Shown piece by piece: positions 46,017 through 57,856 of a stretch of DNA of 64,000 nt; the stretch's first letter is position 1, and each line of letters opens with the position of its first letter. The position numbers and the translations under genes are program-made. Under the pieces are notes generated by a model. The model did not search any database. It had not been told where the DNA came from and saw only the letters and a list, made by a program, of their open reading frames with translations. Source of the stretch: Leptodactylus fallax (taxonomy: Eukaryota > Chordata > Amphibia > Anura > Leptodactylidae); NCBI GenBank assembly GCA_947044405.1, contig CAMRHE010000076.1:7050001-7114000 (forward strand), given 5' to 3'.

Positions 46017-46710
46017 TGACATCAGAATTTGATTTTATACAAATAATTTTCTACAAGCTTTATTTGCAGACATGTCAATGGGCTAAAACTCATATTTTTA
46101 TGTTTCTTCATATTACAATCCCACATCTAACAGATGCCTGCATATAACTGTGGGGTTCAGGATTAATGTACTGGAGTCTTCTTGCTTTCATAGATTTTCT
46201 CCTTTAGGTGTGAGCTGGAAAATAAATCTGTCTACCCACTGTTACAATGTATTAAAAGCATCTTCCATCCATCTCTTCCAATTACGCTAATATATTGCCT
46301 GGAACAGACAAATGAGTGTATTGGTGCATATCCCATACTGACCAGCAGAAACTGGATGAGAGCACTGCTGGAGGGAGATCAGAGGCATTTCCATCAGTGT
46401 GAACACGTATTTATCAATAGCAATGACGGGCAAATTACTCAATCATGAACCAACGTAACTGAGAATCCGTTCAATTTGTCTAAAATGCTCTATAGTGTGT
46501 ATATACTTCAGCCATGTTGCTATCAGTTATACTGTCACGTTCAATTCTGGTTCAGCATCCAAGATTTGCTTCCGGATAAGAATAATGTAAAATCGATCTT
46601 ATGAGACTTCGGGGTGGATAATTGAGAACGCGTTTCTTTATCCTCATGTCAGGAGCTAGATACAGCTAGGGTGGCAACCAGGGAGAGACTTCAGTGGATT
46701 TATCAGGAGT
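46017..46710. other. Non-coding DNA, no gene seen
   Basis: No supported feature. Confidence 0.5.
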
Positions 46711-47093
46711 TTAAAGGGGGCCATTCACCATCTCCACCAACTCCAACTCTTTGCATCCTTCAATAGGTGCCAATCCACTGATTCTGGTGCCATTGGAATT
46801 ATTACTGTAGCCCCCACCATTCTTGAGCAATTAGTTCTGCTAGTTTCAGCACCCAACATGCCAATTAGGCTGTCTACTGTCCAGTGGGTGGTCCCAGACT
46901 ATCTGCTGCATCTGAGGACCGCCCACCTGACAGTAGAGATCCTAATAAGAATATGAGATGTCGAAACTACCTGCATCAATTGATCAGGAATGGCAGGAGC
47001 TAAAGAAATAAAATCCCAACTGTGTTGAGGGAATGGCATCTATTGAAGGATGCAACGATTGGAGTTGGTGGAGGTGGTAAAGGGCCTATTTAA
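46711..47093. mobile_element. TTAA-flanked palindromic MITE (383 bp)
   Basis: The left end reads TTAAAGGGGGCCATTCACCA then TCTCCACCAACTCCAA. The right end mirrors it (TTGGAGTTGGTGGAGGTGGT, then AAAGGGCC, and TTAA at 47090-47093). TIR of at least 35 bp, extending to CATCCTTCAATAG against CTATTGAAGGATG. Confidence 0.85.
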
Positions 47094-47340
47094 TGTTAAT
47101 AACCTATGCTTTGGGTAGGAATCCTCACTGATCCACTGATCGAAGAGGACTGAGCTGCAGTACCAATCACAGCCACTATAAAATCAATGGAGCTTTGCTT
47201 GTTTTCAGAGTGGAGTGGTCCCTTCAATCAGTTGATCAGTGGGGTCAGTATGAGTCAGACCCCTTCCAATGCGATATTGATGACCTATCCTAATGATGGA
47301 TCATCAAAATTAAAGTGCTAGAAAACCCCTTTAGGCAAAA
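47094..47340. repeat. Probable decayed T2-type MITE
   Basis: AACCTATGCTTTGGGTAGGA near the left and GATGACCTATCCTAATGATG near the right, ending GCTAGAAAACCCCTTTAGG. This resembles a T2 element whose right TTAA has mutated. It directly abuts the previous MITE. Confidence 0.5.
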
Positions 47341-48430
47341 GCCCCACATAGCAGGACACAGCAAGTGTCCAGGGACAACTTAGTGGCCAAAGTGAGATTT
47401 GCAAGATATAGAACCATTTTTAAGTGTAGACAGTGACATTAAAAGTCAAATTTAAAATAAATTAAATATTCTTAAAAGATATAAAAACGTAGTTTCGAAA
47501 ATAGGTAATTTTTCTGGCGACACATTCCCTTTAAGAAACACTAGATTTAGTGCAACAGAACATAAATTTATAAACAAATATGAAAGCAAAAATCTGTGGA
47601 GTGGGGAAGGATTTTTTCATTTTAGGTTAGATTTGCTCAGGTTTTATGTTTTTATGTTTTCTAGCCTTCCTGTAGATTAGTAATGGGAAACTAAGATTCC
47701 CCCCACTGCTTGTTCCTCCACTTTATTGTCGATCTTTTCTACCCTCGTTGAATTGAATGGACATTTCTTCTTTTTATATATGAAATTGTCTGAAGGCCAA
47801 GTGTTACATCTATAGCCAGTTTATGTAACTATATAAAAACCTGGAAGAGGGATTTCTCCCGACAAAGAAAAGATCCAAAGAACCTTCCACAATATTGTAG
47901 CCTTCAAGCCATGTTTTGTATGAAATCCCACTATTTAGGTTGTATTTTACGCTTTGCTTGGATTGATAGATATCGCAGGTTCTGGATTATAATTAGGCGT
48001 GGAGTTAAAATTGACTGAAATGTGAATTTTACAAGCTCTCCATTAAATACAATATCATTGCTGTCTTTCATCATTAGAAACACGAGCAACCAAGACAAGA
48101 CGAGTTAACCACTGATACAGTTCATAGGGTGTTCATTACAGAAGTGAACTGGCTACTGACTCTACATCGATCTTCCTTGAAAGAGGAAATTTGACCGTTT
48201 TCATAGAAATTAGAGTGACCGCTTATTGCTTTAGTGAGCATGTAATGAATGTCGAGGAAGGCGAGCTCGAGGAAGGAAAAACACGCAAAGATAATTACTC
48301 TTCAATCAGAACTTGATTACAGGTAAAGAGTCAATTGGGAGCATTTAGCTAAAATAAGGGAGAAACTCGGGAAATGGTCACTGAATCATTTATGGCTTCA
48401 TTATTTGAGATTTGATTTTCTGCTAAAGAG
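47341..48430. other. Non-coding DNA, no gene seen
   Basis: No supported feature. Confidence 0.5.
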
Positions 48431-48620
48431 ATGGATAGAAAGATAGAGCGATAATATGAGATAGATAATTAGATAGACTTGAGAAAGGTCCTCTACCATT
48501 AGGACCGAAACATCGCAGCAGCATGGAATAAAACCACTATAATTTTTTGCATATATCTGGAGTGCTATCCATTTATTCTATTTAGATAGATAGATAATTT
48601 GATAGATAATTAGATAGATA

Positions 48621-48661
<41 letters not shown>

Positions 48662-48739
48662 TAGATACATAGATAATTAGATAGATAATAGATAGGTAGA
48701 TAATTAGATTTTTCAAGCCATAGTGCTTATGTCAGAGAG

Positions 48740-48771
<32 letters not shown>

Positions 48772-48775
48772 CAGA
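48431..48775. repeat. GATA/TAGATAATTAGA microsatellite region
   Basis: Several blocks of GATA units (48587-48660, 48740-48771) with interspersed ATAATTAGATAG. A retroelement-like scrap with a hammerhead-like motif lies at 48478-48590 within it. Confidence 0.9.
48478..48590 (+). ncRNA. Decayed hammerhead-like motif of a Penelope-type remnant
   Basis: CTTGAGAAAGGTCC is followed nearby by AGGACCGAAAC. GGTCC/GGACC form a five-pair stem, and GAAAC is the second core of a hammerhead ribozyme. The first core should be CUGANGA and here reads UUGAGAA, so two core positions are changed and cleavage is unlikely. Related amphibian repeats of the form CTGANGA-stem-GAAAC belong to Penelope-like elements (recalled). 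Assignment is tentative. Confidence 0.35.
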
Positions 48776-51700
48776 ATCAGAATGTGAAAACTACATAGAT
48801 AGATAGCCATCTCATAACGTGAATATACATTGCACCATATATTATATTTGGAATATGTCTAAAGATTTAGAAATTTACAAATTAGAATATCAAGAACAAA
48901 ATCAAAGCGTTAAAATCTTCTCTCCACTTTGGGACACTATTTTGCTATTTATATATAGGGTTAATTTACCACAATATTAAGTAACTTTAGAAATACACTA
49001 CATTACTTATCCTGTAGTGACCTGAGTTACATCCTCAGGAGTTGCCTCCACCTCTTATACTCTGGGGTCTGAAGAGACTTAGGAAATCAGGGACCTGAGT
49101 CACCCAAACCCAAAATGAAACGGAGATTCGTCCATCTCCAGTTAGTAAGTCCCCATTATGTATAGTGCATACATTACATCACTATCTTGTACTGATCCCG
49201 ATTTACAGTTTGTATTATACTCCAGAACTGCATTCACAATTTTATAGGCAACAGAGCTGAAATCTCCTCTTGTAGTATCCATTCCTGACCCAAAGTCTGT
49301 ACATAGTCTATTACAGTGGCCCAAAGCCTTGACACAGCCATTTCTCGTGGTTCTGTATTACAAAATGACAACAGTCATATAGTATGTGTTATAGAAATGG
49401 ACCCTGCAGCTTGTATGATCCTAGCAGAGCTGCAATACCACACACAACCCATAAACAAGAGTGGCGCCGTTTCACAAACAAAACAGCCATGTTTTTTCTA
49501 CTCTTACAGATCCCTTTAAGTAAGCAGTGAGTGGGAGATTGGATGTAGAGCGAGGTGACCTGCCATTGTAGGAAGCATTAACATTTCACACAATTTCTAC
49601 TTAACTACAATGGAATGATGGCATTTTTAACACAACACAAAAGTAATGAAGTTGTATTGAGGAGAAGATGACTTTATTTTATCAATGATTAACTCCGAGA
49701 GCTGCCATAATGAATCAATTCGAGCAAGGGCCCTATGTAATACTCCTTCAAGAAAGTCGAGTCTTGGGATATAAGATTTATCTGTGTCTTGTTTCTTTCT
49801 CGGTTAAGGCTGGAACAAGTTGATTGAACAGAATTACCTGTAACTGTGTGATCATTAGTGGAGCACAATGCACTGCGTATTACTCTCTTATGTTGTCATT
49901 ACAGTACGCCTTACCCTATCTATCATTTATAAGATGGAAAAGATGAGTGAAACCATCCTTAAAGGAATTATACAACGGCTACAAAAAAAAATGGAACAAC
50001 AGCAGCAAAAAGAAACAGTAGCTGTGTCTTCTTTTGCCCTGTTGATCCTAAGGTCCTTCCTGGTGCCATAAGGTCCTGGTCCTGGTTCCATACTACTGGT
50101 ATCTCATCTCCATTAGGGCAGAGCTGTGATCTATGGCTACAGTTTAGCTACAGGGAAGTAAAAGTAGTCTGAGTCAACTCCGCCCCCTCTGACTTCTCAT
50201 AATTGTTTAACTGCTTGTAGGCGGTCAGTTGACTATATACATCTGGACAGTGGCTGATATGTACCTGTAGGTCCTTGCAGGATCATGTGGCTGCAGGAAT
50301 GGGGGGGGTCGGCTACCTAGGACAGCTAGCCTCCCTAGAGAGAAGGCAAGGATGGTGTATTACCGTGCCTGCCTACCTGATCGCTGTATACAGCGATCAA
50401 TTATGTAACTTCCTTCTTGTCCAGCGGTCATGTGATCTGCAGGTTCCCATAACTGCATGAGCTACTGGATCTCAGAGGAATCGGTGAATACCAGGAGGTT
50501 GTATTCCTCCTGTAACTGGGGCCAATGTATCAGACACCATTACAGGGAATATCAGCCCAATGTGTAAAAAAAAATTAAATAAATAAAAACTAAAATAAAA
50601 AAATAATTTAAATACAATGCCCACATGACAGGATCTAGCCCCTTCCCCCATGACACAAATCTATGTGTCACTTATATTAAAAGTACCAGAACTATCAGAT
50701 TGGGAAAACTATTGCAAAAAAAAAAATTGTAGCACTTTGTGCTATTAAAAAAAAAAATTGAAAAATGTGAAACACCGACACAAAAAAAGAAAAGCATGAA
50801 AAAATAAAATAAATAAATAAATAAAACCCCCTATCTATCACAGAAAAAAGACAAAAAATTATTTGAATCACATCGGTGACTTCTGTCCCACATCACAACT
50901 TCTTAGACTGACTTGCCCAAGGTCATTCATGCTTCTGTTCCAGACTTCCATCTCGCATACATGTGTTCCAATAAGAGATCTTTTTGAGGCCTCTTAGGAC
51001 ATTATAGACTACATTCCTTTAGGTTATTTGATCCTCCCAACTTATGGGTCTGTGCCCACCCACTTCAAATAATTTGACAATATCTTAAACAATTTAGTTT
51101 TGGTGATAAAGTCCAGACTCTTAAACAGTTGTTTCCTAATATACATGAAGAATGTATGTTACGTAGGTGGATAAGGAATGGTTTGGGTCAATCATGATGA
51201 TGACCTTATGTCCTGATTCTTCATGCTATATGCTAAGGTATGTTATGTGTAGCGTGCGCTAGTCTGATGACAGTTATTATCTGCCTTTCTTCCATACATT
51301 AAAAAAAAAGTTCTGCTATTGCATCATGTTGTCTGTTAGATCCTTTAGTAAGTCCAGACTTTGAAGGTCTAAAAATTCCCTGACAGGCGATCTCCTTCAT
51401 CTGCCAGATTTCCGTCCTTGTAGTGTTGTTCAAACATCATCCGGGTCACTAAATGCTGTTTGTATAGCATTAAACTTTCAGTGTGTTATGTGGATCAAAA
51501 GAGTTAGTTCTTCTTTGAGAGTCTTTGCCAGTCTAAGCAATCATTTTTTTCATTCACAAGTCATTCCCGTTTCCATTGTGAAACCATCGTAAATTGGTTG
51601 ACTGCAACATAAAGTCATGGATGGTAAAATGCACAGGTCACCAAATACTCGCAAGCTTATATTTAAAGAGGCGGTTGTAACTAGACAACCCATATTCACA

Positions 51701-52500
51701 TATACCTTTTAAGATATCCAAAAGTAGTTCCCACTCTAAATGTCTTGGCACATCCATGTATTGACCCAACAGTTGTTCTAGTTGGTTTCAGTGTCTAGGT
51801 TTCATATATTAGGATCCTGTATACTTGGCTTTAGAACAGATTTTGCTTCTTACCATCTATGAGGATTACCAGGCAAGATTTAGCAAGTCCAAGATTAGTC
51901 TGTGGTCCATGATTGAGTTGCTGTAATGTGACTCCCAGGGTAACAAAGGAGTCCCACAATTATCACCCAACTTCCTCTACCTTCATCTAGGGTCAATGTA
52001 CTTGGCTGCTCCAGGATTTAGGTAGCCATAACTAGTCCAGTGATTGAGTCTTTAGATAACAATGAAGAGTGGAACCAAATACAATAGGAATAGTTGAAGG
52101 TATGGTTACTTTGGACACACAGGAAAAAGGCAATTGAAATGTACCAGGAAGGGAAGAAGAGGCAAATTTACTCATTGGCATCTCTTTAGCTCTAAATGGT
52201 CCGTTAAAAAATAGGACATTCCCAGTTTTTGTCTGTTTTCACGGACAGACAGACCAATCTATGTGTCCATGTTTAACGTGCATCCAGGTAACAGTCTAAG
52301 GAAGTTCAGCTGTTTTTTTAACTGACAGGTTAAAACGGATGACAAACCAGGCCTTAAAAACAGACAAACATGCAGAAAACTGATAAAAAATTAGTAACAC
52401 TGATCGAAAACAGATGTTAAAAACTAACAATTTTATCCATTTTAGCATCTATTTTTCTCACTCTTGGTATCCCTGCAAACTACTAAAAATATTTTTCCCA
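48776..52500. other. Non-coding DNA, no gene seen
   Basis: A fragment at about 49045-49140 (TTATACTCTGGGGTCTGAAG, ending GATTCGTCCATCTCCAG) is another piece of the GATGARYGAAC family. A-rich runs occur at 50560-50830. No frame with domain content. Confidence 0.5.
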
Positions 52501-53102
52501 TATGGTGAATACTGTAGAGGGAAAAAAAAAAATCAAAACCTTTTTTGCTATTTTGCCTCCCATAAAAATTTAAATTAAAATTGATCATAAAATTAGACAT
52601 TCCCCAAATTGGTATTTAAAAAAATGTACATCTGGCCTGCAAAAAAAATGCCTTATGGAGCCCCATGTAAGGAAATATAAAATAGTTCTGGGTGTCAGAT
52701 TATGGCGGCTCCAAAAAATTTCTTTTTTCAAGGTTTTGGAATTTTTTTAAGGTGTTAAAACGTAACAAAAAATATCTGAATTTGGTATCACCATAATCAT
52801 AACAATCTACAAAATACAGGTAACGTGTAATTTTGGCTGCAGAGTGAATGCCGTAAAAATGAAGGCCGTAAGATAATCGCAAAGCAGTTTTTCTCTCATT
52901 TTACCCCATCCTGAATTTTTTTCAGCTTCCCAGTACATCATACAGAATATTAAATGGTACCATTAAAAAGTACAATTTGTCTTGCAAAAAATTAAGTCCT
53001 AATTTAGCTCTGTGAATGGACAAAAAAAAAACTTACGGCTTTTGAAATGTGAGGATTAAAAAACAAAAAAATTTAAAAATGGCCGTGGTGGGAAGAGGTT
53101 AA
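52501..53102. repeat. Right part of a piggyBac-type TTAA repeat
   Basis: Ends GGTGGGAAGAGG followed by TTAA (53099-53102), comparable to the right end at 30945-30960. The interior is A/T-rich with a TATCACCATAATCATAACAA phrase like the one mirrored near 30060-30090. Left end not located. Confidence 0.4.
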
Positions 53103-53831
53103 TTACCTGATATGTGGGGTGCAAAAGTTTGGAACCCACTAATTTAGTAAGGACCATCTACTTAGTTGTCCCAGAACAACCATTTAGTAAACAGTCCTAC
53201 ACAGCCCTGGCTTGCATTCAGGTAAGATAACTATCAAACCTTCAATGATTTTTTTCTGGGATCGCAGACTTCACATTACAACATCTGTTTAGTATTGTCA
53301 GTCGTGAGTTGTCCAAGTTTTCATGTAAAAATGATATTTTAATTAACAAACAAAATATGTAGTTATTCTTAACATGGATATGTACCACGCATCAGTAACA
53401 TGTTTTACGTACTGTAACTTTAACCCCTTACCTAATGATAGTGACACTAAATTACTTTTTTTGCAAATTTGCGTCCTTTTTTATTTCACAAAATAATTTT
53501 GCAGCAAGTTTTTCCATGAAACACAGGATTGCTTTTTAATATTTATAGAATAAATTAGAATAGATTTTTTTTTTTATATAGATAATATGTAAAAAAAAAA
53601 TTTAAAATACCTATATTTTGTCATTTATAGTCCTTTATTCTTTAAATTTGAAACTTACCCTAAAAAAGGGTATTAGAAGCAAATATGAATATAGTTAGTT
53701 TGTGTTGGAGTGGGTGGGTGTGGTTTTATTTTCCTATATCTGTATTAAGTTTTAAATTATTCTTATTTTTGTATATTTTTTTAACATTACATCTTCCTCA
53801 TAAGGTCATAAACTAGTTCTAAAGATATATA
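53103..53831. other. Non-coding DNA, no gene seen
   Basis: TAACCCCTTACC near 53422 may start another piggyBac-like repeat. Otherwise T-rich. Confidence 0.4.
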
Positions 53832-53935
53832 CCATGTTTCTCCAAAAATAAGACCTATCCCCGAAAATAAGCCCTAGCCCTTTTTTCGGAGAAAAAAATA
53901 ATATAAGACCCTGTCTTATTTTCGGAGAAACACGG
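53832..53935. mobile_element. Palindromic mariner-type MITE (104 bp)
   Basis: CCATGTTTCTCCAAAAATAA at the left is mirrored by TTATTTTCGGAGAAACACGG at the right, with TA on both sides (53830-53831 and 53936-53937). CCCGAAAATAAG-type repeats of this kind are widespread in tetrapods (recalled). Non-coding. Confidence 0.75.
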
Positions 53936-56900
53936 TATATGTATTTTCAACAGTTTGAAACTATGAAATCTAAAGGAAAACAACCGCCTATCCATCTGGG
54001 CTTGCCAAATTCTATTTCTCATACATATCATGCAGAATTTTTTATTAGCACAGAAATTAACAGATTTTGCTGGCAATTTAAAAAAAAAAATAGCTTCCAA
54101 ATCAACATGTCAAAATTTGCAAAAAAATTGGTGTCAATTGGTGTAAATTTTCCACGTGGATTTTCGCGTGTACACATAGGGATTTTCTGAATGTAATTCT
54201 TGATTGTCTGCCAATGAGGAGCCGGGAACAAAGAGTGCCAAGTAAATAAAGGGGTCTGAAATATAAAATCTGGTCTAAGGTCTGAATTATGGGTTATAGG
54301 GTCTAAGTTATAGTTCTGGTCTGTGGCTTGAATTTTTATTTTTGATTCTGAATTACTGAGTTTCGTGTAAGATCTTTTTATGGGGTGAAGGTAACTTGGT
54401 TGTCTGAGTCTATAACATTTCAGCATTTTTCTGACCAAACCCTGAGAACGCTCATCAGAATTCAGAAACTTCTGTTGTTCAATTTGTAAGCAGAGGAAAG
54501 GAGCGCTTCTAGTGAAATAATACAAGATTGTTGTAGAATTGCTTGTGAATTTTAACAATGTAACAAAATCTGTTGCTGGCAGAGAAAACAGTAATAAACC
54601 TTTATGTCAGGATGACTAAGGGGAAATTCATGCCGGCAAAATAAATAAATCCTACAGCAAAACCAAAACCCAGTGTGGGAGTTGCATTATATAGAGGAGG
54701 ACAGCTGGCTAAAGGGTCTATGCTCTGTACGGACTTTCATCCATGAAGATACTGGTATGAGGGATATATCTGTGGCACAATGCAGAAAGGGCCAGGTTGG
54801 GGGACCCTTTTTCTGTTAATATGTGTGGACCCCAATGGTGGAACGCACATCATTCAGACAGTGACTAGAATGACAATATCCCCTGTTCCCAATATTCCCT
54901 ATTCATAAGCATACTTTCCAACTCTTGGGAAGTGCTTTGTAATTGTGGTCCATGCTAAATTTTTCAGACATGCGTAAGCCCCCTTTTCAAAGACTGCCCC
55001 CCTTGTTTCAGAATGCCCATTTGCCCCCTGAATATTAGAAAGCAGTTTCCTTTCTGTGCATGTGATACAATCATGGATTGCTGCCTTCTTGTGGATTCCA
55101 GGAGGCTTCTGCAGTTCTTGGGAGATTTGACCTTTTCCCTGGAGACTGATAGGTCTCCAGAGTATCAGGGACACTTTGTACACTAAGGTATACAAGAAAA
55201 GTAGAAAGTTTTACCCTGGTGTCAAAATTACGGAATCATGGCTCCATTAAGGGGGTGCATGTTAGTGTGCCTGCCGGAGACAAAGAAGTGGGGAAGGGCT
55301 CCTGTTGGAGCCAGTTGCTTCACAATCACAAAGAGGATTGAGAGAAGGAGGAGGGATAATGTATGATGTCCTGGGAGACTGAATGGCCAGCAGTGACCTT
55401 GGCCTGTTTCTGACTTTATCTTTGATCCTGGCCTAGTTCTGCTGATATCTCGTATTTGAGACTTGCCTCTGACCTTCCAATCTGCGCTGCATGTCCTGAC
55501 TTTCTACCTGTTTACAATTCTGAACATATTCTGCCAGTTCCCGACCTTGACCCATATACAATCTTTCTCTTCCCTGATCCATGGTGCTTTGCACTGGCGT
55601 CTCTCTTGCCTTTGGCCATCTGCCATCTACACTGGGACAACTCCAAGCAGGAGCATCCTGATCTCTCTACACCAAAGTCCAGATCATGGGGTTACAGGTC
55701 GAATATCCTAAGTCAAACCAATAGGTCCACAACATGCTTCCCATTACAGAGACATTTGGAACAATTCTTTATATAATTCTCTGCACTATGAGGCATGGTA
55801 TGACCAAAGAGTGAATATTCATTATTATTTTAATATTATAATTATTATTCATTATATATTTTTTTCATATATTATATCCATATTGTCCCTTTAAATAACA
55901 CATCGTTCTTAGGATCATTTCTTCACAATATAAAATCTTCAGTTAGCAAAGAAATTCTCAGTAGAAGTTTTGTTGGGTTTTTTTTATAGTTATTCCAGAG
56001 TCTGTGCTGTGTAAAATATTATCTTTGGCGTCTTGAGATCCCAGTCTCGATTTATGATGATTAAATTGCCGTCAGTATTAAGGAGGCCCCATCAGATTTA
56101 ATGCGCTCTTCCCCCGTGCTGCAGACTCTTCACTAATGCAGTTGTGTTTGTCTTTTTTACTGAATCTTATTCACTACGATCAGTTTATTCATTATCTTGT
56201 GATAGGAATTTAGTCAGTGTTGTGCTCATCCTGTGCATTTCTGGTCATTTTCAGTCCTGGAAAGTTTGGCAATCACATGATCAGGTGGTGAAACTTACCA
56301 AGACATAGAGTTTCTTAAAGGAGTAATGAACTCTTATGCAAAGAGTTACATTTAAAAAAAAATTCCGTAATGGAGACATCACATGCTTGTTCTTTGGAAT
56401 GGTAGAAATATTTATCTCCTTTCCACAGAATATGTGATAAATGGCGGATCAGCAGAAGCCCATCGATCAATCGATCATTATCAGTGCACATATTTGGCAG
56501 AGGAAATAACTTCAGGATGGAATTTTGCTTCACCTCTTCATCTAAAAGATGAAAACCCCTTTATAGAATGCAAAGATTTATTCAATCCTACAATTATTAA
56601 GCTTTATTTACAAGCTGCCAAAAAACCCTGCAATGAATAGGAAGTGAAATATGAAAGTTTAGGCACGGGGTGTAATTATATTGGGTGCAGAGATAGCAGT
56701 CGCCCTGAGCTCAGGTCTCAGTGCTTGCATTGCAGTTTACTGCATATAGGGCTGCATCATGTGAACAACCATGTGTGGGAAAGAGATACCATAGCACAAG
56801 GATGTACTATGAGAAGAAGTCAAGTCGGTGGAAACAGTGTGAAGTTCTGGCAATGTTCTGCTACAAACTTTGGATCATGTGGATGTGACATGTATTACAT

Positions 56901-57662
56901 ACCTAAACATTGTGGCAGACCCTTCATCGCAGAGGCATTTCAGAATGGTGGTGACCTGATAAAGTGAGTTCCACTGTGAAAATACCTGCTCTACCCATCT
57001 CAAGACAGACTTAAGGTCTCAGGACTAAGATGACTCATGTCTATAGAAGTCTATGGAGAGGAGAAGGGAAACTGAGTGGGAAAAGAAGTAGATAACACAA
57101 GAAAGAAACCTTTTAAGCTGGCCATTGAGCTTTCTATCACAGACAAAGTAGTTGATTCACTTTGGCACAGGTAAGTAATCTCTATATAGGTCATGCAGGG
57201 TCCTAGATCAGTTTCTGAGTGAAAAAGATGGTTATAGATGAGATTCTCCTGTACTCACTACGTGCAATGTACAGCAGCTACTCTTCACCTACCAGTTCAG
57301 AGAGGACTTCAAATTAGAGATTCCAGATTCAGTGTCTAGTGGGGAAAACTACTAAAAACTGCTAAATAAAATTTATATAATGACCAGAAATAGTGTTACT
57401 CTTCATGTACTGTACATAGACACAGCAGCTTATCCTGAAAAGTCACCTATAACTGGTAAACTTTAAAGGATCTGCTGCTGACATGTTGATTCCAGATACC
57501 ACAGGACACCTTGACAGGGTTCTTGGGTTCATTTTACCTCTTTAATTGTTTTTTACCCATTTTGGTGATCACCACAATTTCGTGATCTTCTTCTATTAAG
57601 CTAGTAAGGCAAGAGAGTCAATGACTATTAGTCTTTGATGTATGTTTTTTTTTTTTTTTTTT
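53936..57662. other. Non-coding DNA, no gene seen
   Basis: A pyrimidine-rich dispersed segment lies at about 55380-55720 (CTTGCCTCTGACCTTCC and similar). The minus-strand frame at 54028-54558 shows no recognisable domain. The region ends in an 18-T run (57645-57662) directly before the LINE. Confidence 0.5.
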
Positions 57663-57663
57663 C

Positions 57664-57673
57664 CAAGATGGCG
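57664..57673 (+). promoter_or_regulatory. Possible YY1-type site at the LINE 5' end
   Basis: CAAGATGGCG lies one base inside the 5' end of the LINE. An AAGATGGC core in this position is known in the human L1 promoter, where YY1 fixes the transcription start. Here the function is inferred from position only. Confidence 0.4.
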
Positions 57674-57856
57674 CCGCTGGAGTGGCTGCCAGCTACAGCA
57701 GCTCTGAGACTCTCTATCTTATTTTTCTTTCTATGTCTCGTTTTGTACCTCTCTACTTAAGGATTTTGCACTATGAAGAAACACACACAAAGACTTGGAC
57801 CCTTGTGATATTTTTTTTTTTTTTTTTTTTTATCTGTCTTTTTGTTCTGCTTGAAA

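Noticed and set aside
54028..54558. A 176-codon minus-strand frame as a possible gene
   Set aside because: The composition is that of AT-rich random sequence (Phe/Asn/Lys-rich), with no domain and no conserved neighbours.
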